Shown here: in pieces, positions 23,981 through 33,414 of the stretch
How the letters are laid out: every line of letters starts with the position of its first letter
Numbering within the stretch: position 1 is the first letter of the stretch
Assembly (NCBI GenBank): GCA_964534125.1
Contig: CAZHOJ010000006.1
Coordinates: forward strand, 124,001 to 188,000
Source of the DNA: 2-02-FULL-55-14 sp964534125
GTDB lineage: Bacteria > Bacteroidota > Ignavibacteria > UBA10030
DNA: 64,000 nucleotides
Direction of reading: 5' to 3'
The notes under the pieces: generated by a model
What the model was told of the DNA's origin: nothing
Databases searched by the model: none
What the model saw: the letters and a program-made list of their open reading frames with translations, nothing else
Translations under genes and position numbers: made by a program

Positions 23981-25120
23981 ATGTCAAACACAGTCTTCAT
24001 CACGGGTTCAACAGGGTTCATCGGAGCCAATCTCGCCGCCCGCATCCTTCGTCAGGAACCGGATGCCCGCCTCATTGCGCTCGTTCGCAGCACGAAGGAG
24101 ATGAGCGCCACCGAGCGGTTCTGGACGACCCTCTCGCTTGTCGACAACGGGATCGATACCTCCATAACGCGCAGCCGCGTACATGTCGTCTCCGGCGATA
24201 TTGGCCTGGAAGACCTCGGACTGCCTGCCGACCTCTACGACCGGATCGCATCCGTCGTTACGCACATCATCCACTCGGCCGCCTCCGTCGATTTTGGTCA
24301 GTCCCTCGAAGATGCCCGGCGCATCAACTGCGGCGGGACGCAGAACCTCCTCCGGCTTGGCCACGCCGCGCGCAACAACGGAACGTTCCGACTGTTCACA
24401 TACGTCAGCACGGCCTACGTTTCGGGGAGCCGGGAAGGGACGATCCGCGAAGATGAGCTGCAGAGGCCCGGGTCCTTCTCCAACAGCTATGAGCAGAGCA
24501 AGTTCGAGGCAGAGAGCCTGGTCGAAGCAGCGAAGAAGACGATGCCGGCTGTTGTGCTCCGCCCGAGCATCGTCGTTGGCGACTCCACGACGGGTGTCAC
24601 GACCGCCTTCAACGTCCTGTATCCGCCCCTCAGGTATATCTTCCTGGGCCACGTCCCCTGTCTGCCGGGCTCACCCTCCACACCGCTCGATGTTGTGCCG
24701 GTCGACTATGTGCGGGACGCCGCGTATGAGATCATCTTCCGGTCGAAGCATGTTGCGGGCAAGACCTTTCATCTCACTGCCGGTCCGAAGAACATCAGCA
24801 CGACCGGGTCCATCGTGAAGCGTTCGGTGGCCTTCTTCAACGAGTGCTTCCCGGATCAACGCGTGTCCGCACCATTCTTCCTGCCCGGCAGGATATTCCA
24901 GTCATTCGTCCGGACCCGAAAGGGAGGAAGCGCGATCGCACGGATGCTCTCCATCTATGAATCGTATCTCTGCTGCAGGCGGATGTTCGACACCACGCAG
25001 GCTGAGCTCGCCCTGGCAGGTACTGGCATCCGGCCTCCCCGCTATGACGAATACCATGAGACCGTCCTCGGATATTTCCTGCGGTCGATGTACAAGAAGA
25101 TCGATCGGAAGGCGGCATAA
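23981..25120 (+). CDS. NAD(P)-dependent acyl/thioester-reductase-like extended SDR
   Basis: 379 residues, start with GGAGGG about 8 bases upstream. Begins NTVFITGSTGFIGANLAAR, a TGxxGxxG nucleotide-binding motif; HSAASVDF and a YVSTAYVSG strand follow, and the catalytic pair lies in NSYEQSKFEAE (YxxxK). The pattern LRPSIVVGDSTTG and C-terminal NYxP-like region match the 'male sterility' / fatty acyl-CoA reductase and thioester reductase group more than sugar epimerases. It would reduce an acyl thioester to aldehyde or alcohol, or modify a sugar or lipid. The location between a lipid phosphatase and a UbiA-like protein favours a lipid substrate. Cytosolic. Confidence 0.8.
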   Translation: MSNTVFITGSTGFIGANLAARILRQEPDARLIALVRSTKEMSATERFWTTLSLVDNGIDTSITRSRVHVVSGDIGLEDLGLPADLYDRIASVVTHIIHSAASVDFGQSLEDARRINCGGTQNLLRLGHAARNNGTFRLFTYVSTAYVSGSREGTIREDELQRPGSFSNSYEQSKFEAESLVEAAKKTMPAVVLRPSIVVGDSTTGVTTAFNVLYPPLRYIFLGHVPCLPGSPSTPLDVVPVDYVRDAAYEIIFRSKHVAGKTFHLTAGPKNISTTGSIVKRSVAFFNECFPDQRVSAPFFLPGRIFQSFVRTRKGGSAIARMLSIYESYLCCRRMFDTTQAELALAGTGIRPPRYDEYHETVLGYFLRSMYKKIDRKAA

Positions 25121-25132
25121 GACAAGAGCGCC

Positions 25133-26089
25133 ATGTCTATAAGTATGACACGGACCCAGAGCAGTACATACCCCTCCAGAATGGGAGCGTACCTCGCGGA
25201 GATGTTCCCGCTGCAGCAGAGGGTCCCGGCGGCAATTCTGCTTTATTCCGGTTTTGCCGTATCGCTCCAGGTGCTTCAGGGATGGGAGCCCAGGCTCATC
25301 GAGATGGAAACGATCTACGGAGGCCTGAGCGTGTTTCTTCTTCTCCTGTTGCTGAGGCTGATGGATGAGCTCAAGGACAGGGATGTGGACGAGGCGCTCT
25401 TCCCCGGGCGTCCGCTTCCATCGGGACGGGTGAGGGAGTCGGACATTCGCGTGTCCATACTGCTCACCGGCTCCGCATTTGTGTTCATGCACGCGTGGCT
25501 GGGGTCGACATTCATCCCGGCGTGTATCGTGCTGGGCTACGCCGTTCTGATGTTCAGGTTCTTCTTTATGGAGAACCTTCTGCGGAACAGCCTCCCCCTC
25601 ACGCTCCTGACGCACAATCCCGTCGTTCCTCTCATGCTGATATTGCTGGTATGGATCGCGGCTGCCGGCGAAGGCGTCGCAGTGAGCACGATCGATCGGA
25701 TCCCGGCAACCCTTCTGATCGGCCAGTATTGGGGGATGAGCTTCTCATGGGAGATAGCAAGGAAGATCCGATCGACAGACGAGGAGGATGCCTATGTGAC
25801 CTATTCCCGCATTTTCGGGCGATCCGGGGCCGTCATGGTGGCGCTCGCGGGACAGCTGGTCTCATTCGGAGCAGGTGTCGTGTTCGTGCTCGAGTACGGA
25901 TTTTCCTGGCAGTATCTCGCGGTACTTCTGGCAGGTCTCAGCTTTCCCGTGGGCGCATCGATTCGATTTCTTAATGCCCCCACTGACCGCACGTCCCGGC
26001 TGCGGCCGTTCGCAGAGGTCTATATGCTCGCCGTCATGGCGGCTGGTCTCGTTGAGTACGCCGTCAGATCTTGGGACGGAAACGGATAA
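25133..26089 (+). CDS. UbiA-superfamily prenyltransferase-like membrane protein
   Basis: 318 residues with about eight or nine membrane helices. First aspartate motif RLMDELKDRDVD followed by RPLPSGRV, and second motif EIARKIRSTDEEDAYVTYS, both in the places expected in UbiA-family enzymes, where they bind Mg and the prenyl diphosphate. A role in joining a prenyl chain to an acceptor, or another UbiA-type reaction, is likely; the partner substrate cannot be told. It lies 12 bases after the reductase gene and one base before the dikinase gene, so all are surely one transcript. Confidence 0.8.
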   Translation: MSISMTRTQSSTYPSRMGAYLAEMFPLQQRVPAAILLYSGFAVSLQVLQGWEPRLIEMETIYGGLSVFLLLLLLRLMDELKDRDVDEALFPGRPLPSGRVRESDIRVSILLTGSAFVFMHAWLGSTFIPACIVLGYAVLMFRFFFMENLLRNSLPLTLLTHNPVVPLMLILLVWIAAAGEGVAVSTIDRIPATLLIGQYWGMSFSWEIARKIRSTDEEDAYVTYSRIFGRSGAVMVALAGQLVSFGAGVVFVLEYGFSWQYLAVLLAGLSFPVGASIRFLNAPTDRTSRLRPFAEVYMLAVMAAGLVEYAVRSWDGNG

Positions 26090-26090
26090 C

Positions 26091-28748
26091 ATGGAAACCA
26101 TGCAACACACGGTGCTTCTCGGAATGGAGGATGTTTCTCTCTCCGACGGACTTGGTGGAAAAGGAGAGAACCTCCTGCGCCTGACCCGGGAAGGCTATCC
26201 CGTCCCGGCGTGGTTCGTCGTTCCGCGGGCCGTGTTTGATGGCATCGTCGATGCTCATCGGGACAGCGTGAGATCTTCCGTCGGGCGTGCCGAAGCGTGC
26301 CACCCCGACGAGATCGTTCCCATTTCGGCGGAGATCGCCTCCCTGTTTGATGCGGAACGCATGGATCGATCGATACGTGGAGCGCTCGATGCCTCCATCG
26401 GGCAAACCCTGCGCGACGACCGCACGTACGCTGTCCGGTCTTCCGTCGAGGGTGAGGATGCCGGCGGGCACTCTTTTGCGGGACTGATGGACAGCAAACT
26501 GCATGTTCAGAGGCGGGACATCGTCGAAGCCATCTGCAGCGTTTGGGCCTCAGCATTCTCGCCGCGCGCTCTCCTGTATCGCAGACGCCGGAATGTGCCT
26601 CTCAGCGGGATATCTGCAGCCGTTATCGTTCAGGAGATGGTCGATTCGGTTTCGTCGGGGGTGCTGTTCACGCGTCATCCCGAGACCAAAGCGAGAACCT
26701 GCATTATCAGCGCAGGTTTTGGATTGGGGGAAGGAGTGGTCAGCAACGAGGTGGAGACGGACACATACACGGTTGGCTGGGACGATCGGGACATCGAGAG
26801 GACCGTCGCCACCAAGAACTCACAAGTAGTTCGTGCTGCAACCGGATCATCAGGGACCCGGACAATGGAGCTCTCAGAACACGAAGCTCAGCGTTCGGTG
26901 CTCGACGACACACAGGTCCGGAAGCTGGCAAAGATGGGTCGTGACCTTGAAGCGCTCTTTGGCGCTCCCCAGGACATCGAGTGGGCATTCGACGCATCGG
27001 GCTCGCTCTGGCTTCTGCAGACCCGGCCGATCGTCTTTCGTGATCCCGTGCCGGAGCACGATGGTTTTGTGCGGGTGTGGGACAGCTCGAACATTGTCGA
27101 AAGTTACCCCGGGCTAACATTACCGCTCACCTTCTCCTTCGTGCTCGAGGCATATCGGCGCTCCTTCCGGCGCGCTGCAGAGGGGTTCTTCCCGTTCAAA
27201 AAGATACCGCAGTCCTCATATCCGATCTTCGACAACATGATCGGCCTGCTGAATGGCCGTGTGTACTACAACCTGATGAACTGGTATGAGATGCTGTCGT
27301 ACCTCCCGGGATCCGGAAAACACAAGGATTCGTGGGACCAGATGATCGGCATCTCGGAGAAGGCGGACCTTCCATCCACACCGGTGCCGTGGTATCTGCG
27401 CCTCCCGTCCGCCGTGATCGCCGTCATTCGTCTTCTGTCGGTGCGGCAGAACGCCCGCCGGTTCGATCGGGCCTTCCGGTCGTTCTACGCCCGGATGTCC
27501 GGGATCCGCTTTGAAGACATGGACCCGCTCAGCATCGTGCGGGCCTACGCGTCCATCCGTTCGGACCTCGACGACTTCTGGTACAGGACGCTCCATAACG
27601 ACTTTGCAGCGATGAAATACTATGGATGGCTGAAGGAACTCTGCGCCGCATGGGGGCCGAAAGAGGAACCTAACCTGCACAACGACCTTCTCTGCGGCGA
27701 GCGTGGTGTGGAAAGCGTGAAACCGGTCCGTTCACTGGTGGGAATGTGCGAGATGATCAACGCAGACACGCATCTCTCCAGCCTGTTCGAGGATGAGAAT
27801 GATCCCTCTATCCTGGACCGGATAAACCGCGACGAGCAGTGCTTGTCGTTGAAGCAGAAGCTTGAAGAACACCTGTCCGTTTATGGTGACCGCGGGTTAG
27901 AAGAGCTGAAGCTCGAGCGGAACACGTTCAGGGACGATCCGCTTGCCGTGGTGAGGCTCCTGAAGTTGTACACACAACAGGGAAAGACCCTTGCTGCAAT
28001 GGATAGGACAGAAAAGGCGGTGCGGGAGCGGGCCGAGAGAACTGGATCAGAGAGCGTCTTCTCTTCATGGAAGCGCATTGTGCTGACGTTCGTGCTTCAT
28101 AAGGCGCGATGTGCGGTGGCGAATCGCGAGAACATGCGCTTTGCCAGGACCCGGCTGTTCGGCATTATCAGGAATCTTTTCAGGTGTCTGGGGAACCATC
28201 TGGTGGCGGAGGGGCTCATCGACGGACCGAAGGATGTCTTCTATCTCTCAACCGAAGAGGTGTTCGGGGCGATTCGGGGCACACTGGTGAACCAGGATCT
28301 CCGCTCCCTGGTCGCAATACGGAAGAGGGAATATGAGGGCTTCAGGGAGCGTCCACTTCCCGAGCGGTTCATGACGCGCGGGATCCCGTCGGTGCATCTG
28401 CCGGAAACGGCTCTCTTCACAGGGAACGGTGCGAACACGCTGAAGGGAACGGGCTGCTCTTCCGGCATCGTCGACGGGGAGGCTGTGGTTGTGACAGACC
28501 CGGCGGAGGCAACGAACGCCGCTGGGAAGATACTCATTGCCCGCTCGACCGACCCCGGATGGGTGTTCATCATGCTGTCGTCGAAGGGGATCGTGGTGGA
28601 AAAGGGGAGCGTCCTCTCGCACACAGCCATCATCGGCCGGGAGCTTGGCATACCGACGATCGTCGGTGCAGAGAACGCCACGCGGCTCATTCCCAACGGC
28701 TCGATAGTACACATGGACGGAGGACAAGGAGAGGTATCATGGCACTGA
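26091..28748 (+). CDS. PEP-synthase-like dikinase lacking the PEP-binding barrel
   Basis: 885 residues from ATG 26091 (one base after the UbiA stop). N-terminal PPDK/PEP-synthase ATP-binding domain, about 8-330 (GGKGENLLRL, YAVRSSVEGEDAGGHSFAG, VQEMVDSVSSGVLFTRHP, GFGLGEGVVSNEVETDTYTV). A long central region, 335-770, without a familiar motif. C-terminal phosphohistidine domain, about 800-885, with the swivelling His near 844 (VLSHTAIIGRELGIPTIVG). There is no C-terminal PEP/pyruvate TIM barrel, so the domain order is that of rifampin phosphotransferase (ATP domain, substrate domain, His domain). It probably phosphorylates a small molecule or lipid with ATP. Overlaps the next gene by 10 bases. 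Confidence 0.82.
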   Translation: METMQHTVLLGMEDVSLSDGLGGKGENLLRLTREGYPVPAWFVVPRAVFDGIVDAHRDSVRSSVGRAEACHPDEIVPISAEIASLFDAERMDRSIRGALDASIGQTLRDDRTYAVRSSVEGEDAGGHSFAGLMDSKLHVQRRDIVEAICSVWASAFSPRALLYRRRRNVPLSGISAAVIVQEMVDSVSSGVLFTRHPETKARTCIISAGFGLGEGVVSNEVETDTYTVGWDDRDIERTVATKNSQVVRAATGSSGTRTMELSEHEAQRSVLDDTQVRKLAKMGRDLEALFGAPQDIEWAFDASGSLWLLQTRPIVFRDPVPEHDGFVRVWDSSNIVESYPGLTLPLTFSFVLEAYRRSFRRAAEGFFPFKKIPQSSYPIFDNMIGLLNGRVYYNLMNWYEMLSYLPGSGKHKDSWDQMIGISEKADLPSTPVPWYLRLPSAVIAVIRLLSVRQNARRFDRAFRSFYARMSGIRFEDMDPLSIVRAYASIRSDLDDFWYRTLHNDFAAMKYYGWLKELCAAWGPKEEPNLHNDLLCGERGVESVKPVRSLVGMCEMINADTHLSSLFEDENDPSILDRINRDEQCLSLKQKLEEHLSVYGDRGLEELKLERNTFRDDPLAVVRLLKLYTQQGKTLAAMDRTEKAVRERAERTGSESVFSSWKRIVLTFVLHKARCAVANRENMRFARTRLFGIIRNLFRCLGNHLVAEGLIDGPKDVFYLSTEEVFGAIRGTLVNQDLRSLVAIRKREYEGFRERPLPERFMTRGIPSVHLPETALFTGNGANTLKGTGCSSGIVDGEAVVVTDPAEATNAAGKILIARSTDPGWVFIMLSSKGIVVEKGSVLSHTAIIGRELGIPTIVGAENATRLIPNGSIVHMDGGQGEVSWH

Positions 28749-29872
28749 CATCATTCACGAACGATCCGGCACAGGCAGCTCAGTTCGTACGATGTGCGGA
28801 AGAACTGTACTGCGACGACCGGAACTGGATACCCCCATTCCGGGACGAGAAGATCAGAGAGATCATCTCATGCAGCTTTGCATCCAACAGATCCGGCTCA
28901 TCCTACCGGCACTTTCTTGCGTGGAGCGGTGGGCGGGTCGTGGGCCGGCTGTCCGCGTTCATCAATCCGCTCCTCCGGAACGACCATGGAGAGCAGGTGG
29001 CGACCATCGGGAATTTCGAAAGCATTGATGATCCGTCAGTGAGCAATGACCTGTTCGATGCGGCACGGGCATGGATCCGGGAAACATCCGGATGCAGGAT
29101 CATCTGGGGACCGATGAACTACGATATCTGGCACGGGTACAGGCTGATGACGAGGGGATTCGAGCGGGTCCCGTTCTGCTCGGAACCCTACAACAAGCCC
29201 TATTATCCGGTCCTTTTCGAGCGTGCAGGCTTCCGCGTTGTGCAGACATGGAATTCGGTCGAACTGACAGGCCGGGAGGCCATAGAAGAAGCGCTTCGGC
29301 GAGGCAAGGATCGCTACGAAAAGGTCCTTGAGAAGGGGTACAGGTTCTGTCCGTTCGACACGAAGCGATCCGAACGGGACATGCTCAATCTGTACGATGT
29401 GCTGAATCGCTCGTTCAGCTGCTTCCTGGGATACACGCCGACCAGGTTCCCTGAGTTCAGGCGCGTCTTCGGGCCGAACAAAGTTGCTATCGATCCGCCG
29501 ATCTTCGTGTTCGCACGGGATGCGGAGGACCGCTTGTGCGGCCTTGCCGGGTCCTTTGTGGATGTCTCGGATGGCGTCCGGTCGATGCGAGGACGGACAA
29601 CGACAATGGCCCGGGCACGCTTCGCGGTGAACCGTGCGATGTCACGCCGCGCGATCTTCTATCTTGGCGGCATCACACCGGAGGAAGCGACAAAGCGTGC
29701 GGGATTGGGGCGCGCAGCATTCTATCATGTGCTGAGCCAGGCGCTGCGCCGGGGATATACGAGCGTGGTAGTGGCGCTGATGGCACAGGGGAACGTCGTG
29801 CGTGGCGTTCTCAACGGGCGGGGTGCGAGCGCGGAGAGGGAATATGCCCTATACCAGTACGCAACAGCGTGA
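28739..29872 (+). CDS. GNAT-like acyltransferase-family protein
   Basis: 377 residues, start overlapping the dikinase end, with GGAGAGG upstream. N-terminal half: WIPPFRDEKIREII, then FLAWSGGRVVGRLSAFIN and ATIGNFESIDD, the beta-strand pattern of an acetyltransferase fold; IIWGPMNYDIWHGYRLM follows. A second GNAT-like half includes FVFARDAEDRLCGLAGSFVD and RRAIFYLGGITPEEATKRAGLG. A classical Q/R-x-x-G-x-G/A acetyl-CoA loop is not evident, so transfer activity is uncertain. Embedded in the lipid-type operon and 7 bases before the permease gene, which suggests it modifies the same product. Confidence 0.65.
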   Translation: MALTSFTNDPAQAAQFVRCAEELYCDDRNWIPPFRDEKIREIISCSFASNRSGSSYRHFLAWSGGRVVGRLSAFINPLLRNDHGEQVATIGNFESIDDPSVSNDLFDAARAWIRETSGCRIIWGPMNYDIWHGYRLMTRGFERVPFCSEPYNKPYYPVLFERAGFRVVQTWNSVELTGREAIEEALRRGKDRYEKVLEKGYRFCPFDTKRSERDMLNLYDVLNRSFSCFLGYTPTRFPEFRRVFGPNKVAIDPPIFVFARDAEDRLCGLAGSFVDVSDGVRSMRGRTTTMARARFAVNRAMSRRAIFYLGGITPEEATKRAGLGRAAFYHVLSQALRRGYTSVVVALMAQGNVVRGVLNGRGASAEREYALYQYATA

Positions 29873-29879
29873 GGTCGCT

Positions 29880-30986
29880 ATGTTCCGGTATGCATACAAT
29901 GTTCTTCTTCATCAGCCGCTTCGGTTGTTCTTCACGATCATCGGTGTGGCATTATGTGTCATCCTCATGCTCTTTCTTCTCGGTGTCTACAGGGGCATCG
30001 AGTTCGGATCGATGGAATATATCCGCCAGAACAAGGCCGACCTCTGGGTCCTTCAGAAGAACTCCTGGAACGTCCTGCGCGGCTCCTCCCTCATCCCCCA
30101 GGGGATCGGGGGAGTCCTGATGGACACCGAGGGTGTCGATTCTGCCTCTCCGGTGTTGTTCCTTCTGCCCGGTGTGACCTATGGCGGGAAGATAGCGACG
30201 GTCTTTCTCATCGGGTATGATCCGTCGAAGCCGCTCGGACAACCGCCCGTCATCCTCAGCGGACGGCCGCTCGAGAACGACGATGAGATCGTGGTTGATC
30301 GCGCATTCGCACAGCGGATGGAGCTTGGATTGGGCGACACGGTCGGCATTGACGACCATCGGTTGGTGGTCGTCGGCATCAGCACGAACACCAACGCATT
30401 TGTCATTCAGTATGTCTTTGTCACGGTCTCCCGCGCACAGCAGGTTGCGGGCATCCCGGGGATTGTCTCCGCCTTCATGGTGACTCTCACCGACGGAACG
30501 GACCGCAGAACGATCCGTGATGCGGTCCTTGAAGAGCTGCCCGGGATAGAGATCTATGAGCATCAGATGTTCGTCGCAAACAACCTGAAAGAGATGGAAT
30601 CCGGACTTCTTCCCCTGCTGTTCATCATCGCCGGGATCGCCGCCGTCGTTCTCACAGCAATCCTGAGCCTTCTTCTGTCGATGAGCATTCTGGAAAAACG
30701 GAAGGACTATGCTGTCATGAAGGTCCTCGGATCGCCGGGTTCCGTGCTGATCAGGAGCGTTCTGGGACAGGCCTTCATGATAGGGATAGGGGGATTCGTC
30801 GTCGGGATCGTGATGTTCGTTCCTCTGTGCACCGGCATCACCTATGCTGCACCGGAGATGAGCCCGCAATCATCTTTCATACAGGTCTTGGTCGTCCTTC
30901 TCTCCGTCGCGGGCATCAGCGGAGTGAGTTCCCTGATCTCCATTCAGCGGCTGAGGGCCATCTATCCGCTCGAGGTATTCTCATGA
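29880..30986 (+). CDS. ABC transporter permease, FtsX/MacB/LolC type
   Basis: 368 residues, start chosen with GAGG 6 bases upstream. One membrane helix near 17-39 (LFFTIIGVALCVILMLFLLG), a large extracytoplasmic domain (about 40-240) and three more helices (about 250-275, 300-325, 335-355), the usual FtsX-family layout. Conserved loop ILEKRKDYAVMKVLGSPGSV before the third helix is a hallmark of MacB/LolC/FtsX permeases. It overlaps the ATPase gene by ATGA (30983-30986). The pair probably exports or extracts a lipid or other hydrophobic product of the upstream enzymes rather than importing nutrients, as no binding protein is present. Confidence 0.88.
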   Translation: MFRYAYNVLLHQPLRLFFTIIGVALCVILMLFLLGVYRGIEFGSMEYIRQNKADLWVLQKNSWNVLRGSSLIPQGIGGVLMDTEGVDSASPVLFLLPGVTYGGKIATVFLIGYDPSKPLGQPPVILSGRPLENDDEIVVDRAFAQRMELGLGDTVGIDDHRLVVVGISTNTNAFVIQYVFVTVSRAQQVAGIPGIVSAFMVTLTDGTDRRTIRDAVLEELPGIEIYEHQMFVANNLKEMESGLLPLLFIIAGIAAVVLTAILSLLLSMSILEKRKDYAVMKVLGSPGSVLIRSVLGQAFMIGIGGFVVGIVMFVPLCTGITYAAPEMSPQSSFIQVLVVLLSVAGISGVSSLISIQRLRAIYPLEVFS

Positions 30987-31672
30987 GAACCGACGGTCAG
31001 ATAGCATCCCTGGACCATGTGTCGAAGAGCTATGGATTCAACGGTTCGACGACGACGGCGCTGAACGACATTTCCCTGGAGGTCAACAGCGGGGAACTCG
31101 TGCTGTTGCTTGGGCCGAGCGGCAGCGGGAAGACGACCCTCCTCAGTCTCCTGGCGGGGCTGCTCGAGCCGACGACAGGCGACGTGCGTCTGTTCGGGCG
31201 CCGGGTCTCCGCATACACAGGACGGGCCCTGCAGAAGGTGCGCGCACAGCGGATCGGGTTCGTGTTCCAGAACTTTCTCCTCCTGGAAGCTCTGACGGTC
31301 CGGCAGAACATTGAACTGGTCCGGTCGTTTGCCACAGCGGAGGAAGGCAAGACAGGCCGTTCGACCGATGATCTGCTCAGACAGATGAGCATCGGACACA
31401 GGGCCGATATGTATCCGGGCCGGATCAGCCAGGGAGAGAAGCAGCGAGCAGCTATAGCCAGAGCGCTTGTGAACGATGCTGACCTGCTCCTGGCAGACGA
31501 GCCGACAGCAAGCCTTGAGTCATCGCAGGGGGCGGAGATCATCCGGCTGCTTCATGGTCTTGCGAAAGAGGAGAACCGCGGCGTTGTTGTGGCGAGCCAT
31601 GACCTGCGGCTCGTCGATTTCGCGGACAGAGTGCTTCGTCTGGTGGATGGATCGCTGGTGCAGGAGGGATGA
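30983..31672 (+). CDS. ABC transporter ATP-binding protein, MacB/LolD type
   Basis: 229 residues. Walker A GPSGSGKTT, Q-loop (VFQNFLLLEAL), signature ISQGEKQRAAIARAL (a variant of LSGGE), Walker B LLLADEPTASLE, and H-loop VASHDLRLV are all present, so it should be an active ATPase. It belongs to the MacB/LolD/FtsE group that partners FtsX-like permeases and is ATGA-coupled to one. Last gene of the operon; a strong terminator follows 37 bases after the stop. Confidence 0.93.
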   Translation: MRTDGQIASLDHVSKSYGFNGSTTTALNDISLEVNSGELVLLLGPSGSGKTTLLSLLAGLLEPTTGDVRLFGRRVSAYTGRALQKVRAQRIGFVFQNFLLLEALTVRQNIELVRSFATAEEGKTGRSTDDLLRQMSIGHRADMYPGRISQGEKQRAAIARALVNDADLLLADEPTASLESSQGAEIIRLLHGLAKEENRGVVVASHDLRLVDFADRVLRLVDGSLVQEG

Positions 31673-31709
31673 GCGGACCTTAACCTGGAAGGGCACCGAC
31701 TAAAAAGAA

Positions 31710-31733
31710 AAACCCGGCCAGAGGGCCGGGTTT
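31710..31733 (+). terminator. Rho-independent terminator of the PAP2-ABC operon
   Basis: Perfect 10-bp stem AAACCCGGCC/GGCCGGGTTT with loop AGAG. On the plus strand the T tract is short (TTTCTATTGTT); on the minus strand the stem is followed by TTTTTCTTTTT, so it can also end the minus-strand sigma/anti-sigma transcript. Likely bidirectional. Confidence 0.85.
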
Positions 31734-31757
31734 CTATTGTTCATATTCTCGCGGGTG

Positions 31758-32585
31758 CTATCGTGTTGCCAGCAGCGCAAGCATCTTCGTCTTGTTCATC
31801 GTCGATGTCGCAGCGCAGACCGTCCCATTCTCTTCCCACAGCACGACGTTACATTCCGGATGCTCCGGGTCCGTGTACCAACCCGTGGTCACAAGGGCTT
31901 CCCGTGCTGCCTTCGGCATCGTCAGGTGGCCGGTGTCAGACATGGTCTCATCCCGGTGGACCTGATAGACATACAGCATGTCATCGCCGATCGTGTACAC
32001 GACGTGGACAACCTTCACACCGTCGAACTCATTAAGGATGGCACTGTAGCCGTCGCAACGCTCCATCGGCCGAACGAGGGCTTCGAAGGGAAGGTCCTGC
32101 GAATGGAGGTATGCGTACATGTTCTCGGGCGAACAAGTGGTCATCGAGGGTTCGACCTTTCCCTGACGGATAAGGTCGAAATTTGCCGCCGCCTGCACCA
32201 TGACGTCTCGTTCACCGGCATGGCGCAGCATGTCGTCGAGGGTCGTCTGCTGCGAAGGGAAGAAAAGGTAGACGAGCACCACCGCTGCTGCGGCAACAGC
32301 GTACGCGGGAGCGGGGATCGTGCCAAAGAGGCGAGCCAACCATGACCGGGATGCGCGTTCGGCCTCCGTGTGGAGAGCTGTCATCACGGAACGGCGAACG
32401 TGCATCGGTGTTGATACGTGCGGGAGCGTGGACTGGACGAGCGATTTCGCAACGACCTCGAGCTCATAGGAGCGCTTGCAGCGCTCGCATCCTGCGATGT
32501 GCGCGCGGAACGATTTCTTGTCCGGGGAGGGGACGACACCATCGACCATCTGGCCGAGCAGCGCCTGTGCATCGGAACAATTCAC
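31758..32585 (-). CDS. Zinc-finger anti-sigma factor
   Basis: 275 residues, minus strand. N-terminal ZAS domain with H29-x3-C33-x2-C36 (HIAGCERC) plus C3, one membrane helix (about 92-110, AYAVAAAAVVLVYLFF) and a C-terminal extracytoplasmic domain of about 160 residues. It should hold the ECF sigma factor encoded 42 bases upstream inactive until a signal acts on the outer domain, which contains several cysteines (for example in TTCSPEN, ERCDGYS, ECNVV and TVCAAT) and so could respond to redox state (inference). Same orientation and operon as the sigma gene. Confidence 0.88.
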   Translation of the reverse strand: MNCSDAQALLGQMVDGVVPSPDKKSFRAHIAGCERCKRSYELEVVAKSLVQSTLPHVSTPMHVRRSVMTALHTEAERASRSWLARLFGTIPAPAYAVAAAAVVLVYLFFPSQQTTLDDMLRHAGERDVMVQAAANFDLIRQGKVEPSMTTCSPENMYAYLHSQDLPFEALVRPMERCDGYSAILNEFDGVKVVHVVYTIGDDMLYVYQVHRDETMSDTGHLTMPKAAREALVTTGWYTDPEHPECNVVLWEENGTVCAATSTMNKTKMLALLATR

Positions 32586-32627
32586 GGTTCTAGACTTCCT
32601 TTACCAGTATATAGTGGATGTTGTTCA

Positions 32628-33221
32628 TCATGCCTTGCCCGTCACGATACCCTTGTCTCTTGCGTATGAAAGAAGTTCTTTCTGGAGCATTTTTCTGCCC
32701 CGATGCAGCCGTGACCGGACGGTGCCGATGGGGCAGTTCAGGAACTCGGCGATCTCTTCGTAGGTCAGTTCTTCGATGTCGCACAGAATGACGACCGTGC
32801 GGAAATCAACAGGCAGCTTTTGGAGCGCCTGCGTCACCTCGTCACCCAGCAGGCCGCCGAACATCTTTTGCTGCAGGTCCGTGGTGTCCTTCGACTCGTC
32901 CCGGATCGAGTCATAGAAGTTCTCGACGTCGTCGTAGTCGACCTTGTCGGGCTCCCGGCTTTCCTTCCGGTACCGGTTGATGTAGGAGTTCTTCATGATC
33001 CGGAAGAGCCACGCCCGGATGTTCGTCCCCTTCTCATACTTGTCCCAGAACCGGAAGGCCTTCAGGTAGGTCTCCTGAAGCAGGTCCTGGGCATCATCCG
33101 CATTCCCCGCCGTTCGCAGCGCGAAGTTGTACAACAGGTCCATATGCGGAAGCGCCTCGGCCTCGAACTCCTTCTGCTTCGAACGGACATCGTCCGATAT
33201 GACAGCAAGCAGCGGGATCAT
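32628..33221 (-). CDS. ECF-family RNA polymerase sigma factor
   Basis: 197 residues. Region 2 (about 24-92) with ADDAQDLLQETYLKAFRFWD and the -10 binding stretch NIRAWLFRIMKNSYINRYRK; region 4 (about 130-185) with LPVDFRTVVILCDIEELTYEEIA and the helix-turn-helix GTVRSRLHRGRKML. RpoE/SigW-like. Followed by its anti-sigma factor. Start at 33221 (MIPLLAVISDD); a slightly later start is possible. Targets unknown; autoregulation is common in the family but no promoter pair was identified. Confidence 0.92.
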   Translation of the reverse strand: MIPLLAVISDDVRSKQKEFEAEALPHMDLLYNFALRTAGNADDAQDLLQETYLKAFRFWDKYEKGTNIRAWLFRIMKNSYINRYRKESREPDKVDYDDVENFYDSIRDESKDTTDLQQKMFGGLLGDEVTQALQKLPVDFRTVVILCDIEELTYEEIAEFLNCPIGTVRSRLHRGRKMLQKELLSYARDKGIVTGKA

Positions 33222-33414
33222 GCGTTATGCCCGCCTCCTTCTCTCTTACGGAGGGGGAAGCCCATAGCGCCGATCGCACAGCATATGAACTGGCATCTCA
33301 TGTCTGCGGTTCCTAGCGGTTCAAAGGAAACGGGTGAGGTTGCAATCTCCAAAAAGACCCGCGAAAAATCAACAAAATCGAGGATTTTTCACGGTCCCGC
33401 CGTACGCATAGTTC

